DNA from: an uncultured Klebsiella sp.
Lineage (GTDB): Bacteria; Pseudomonadota; Gammaproteobacteria; Enterobacterales; Enterobacteriaceae
Reading direction: 5' to 3'
DNA length: 6,336 nt
Assembly: GCA_902490055.1 (NCBI GenBank)
Contig: CABUCP010000199.1
Location: 1 to 6,336 of the forward strand
The notes below the pieces were generated by a model that saw nothing but the letters and a program-made list of their open reading frames with translations, did no database searches and was not told where the DNA came from. Position numbers and translations under genes: made by a program. How positions within the stretch are numbered: the stretch's first letter is position 1; every line of letters begins with the position of its first letter. Positions 6,238-6,336 of the stretch are shown here, one piece after another.

Positions 6238-6336
6238 CATTAGCGCACGTCGGTAGCGGCTTATCTCATGTCAGAAAGCGCGCTCATACGGTAAACTACG
6301 CGCCATTATGGCCGGAAGCATGTTCTGGCCCTTAAC
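6238..6336 (+). other. Untranslated leader of the divergent gene, presumably metJ
   Basis: About 100 bases downstream of the rightward promoter with no recognisable coding sequence. The ATG at 6308 opens a frame to the edge, but its translation (MAGSMFWPL) is not the MAEWSGEYI start of MetJ as I recall it. The metJ start should lie a short way beyond the window. The last 30 bases contain a hairpin, listed separately. No terminator or other binding site is apparent. Confidence 0.5.
6310..6330 (+). other. RNA hairpin in the presumed metJ leader
   Basis: GGCCGGAA (6310-6317) pairs with TTCTGGCC (6323-6330) around the loop GCATG, an 8-bp stem including one G-U pair. On the opposite strand that pair becomes A-C, so the stem is better in the rightward transcript. 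The window ends six bases later (CTTAAC), so whether a U-run follows cannot be fully seen. Its nearness to the expected start codon could affect translation or mRNA stability. Confidence 0.4.

Noticed and set aside
6308..6336. ATG at 6308 as a possible metJ start
   Set aside because: The translation MAGSMFWPL does not match the MetJ N-terminus as I recall it, and the ATG is at the base of a hairpin with no good ribosome site before it.
1..6336. CRISPR array, tRNA, rRNA, insertion sequence or prophage
   Set aside because: I saw no spaced direct repeats, tRNA-like folds, transposase motifs or terminal inverted repeats in the noncoding stretches, which are short.

Overview
The window comes from an enterobacterial chromosome. 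MetL (810 aa) and MetB (386 aa) have the lengths of the E. coli proteins as I remember them and look nearly colinear with them. They sit in the usual metB-metL order beside a MetJ-type operator. The high G+C and rich third positions fit a Klebsiella, Raoultella or Enterobacter-type genome better than E. coli, but the genus is an inference.

Layout. Positions 2-1348 (+) hold the 3' part of a sugar phosphotransferase permease with fused EIIC and EIIB domains; its start lies off the left edge. A 91-base gap follows, with a strong hairpin and a LacI-family operator candidate. Positions 1440-2456 (+) encode a MalI-like LacI-family repressor that probably starts at TTG. A G+C-rich hairpin at 2463-2492 separates it from the convergent met genes. 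metL (4934-2502, -) and metB (6097-4937, -) are two bases apart and form the metBL operon. Positions 6098-6336 are the regulatory region between metB and a divergent gene expected to be metJ, whose coding sequence is not in the window. It holds the metB promoter, at least four tandem met boxes, a good rightward promoter and a structured rightward leader.

How the genes work together. MetL makes aspartyl phosphate and later homoserine. After succinylation of homoserine (MetA, not here), MetB joins it to cysteine to give cystathionine on the way to methionine. MetJ with S-adenosylmethionine should repress the operon through the met boxes, which cover the metB -35. The permease and repressor form a separate sugar-uptake unit. 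The repressor probably controls the permease and itself, and the permease needs a separate EIIA such as Crr. In E. coli K-12 metF follows metL; here a convergent sugar cassette takes that place.

No wholly new system is evident. The points most worth checking are the MalI-like operator candidate overlapping a possible extended -10, the TTG start of the repressor, the hairpin between permease and repressor, and the cassette position next to metL.
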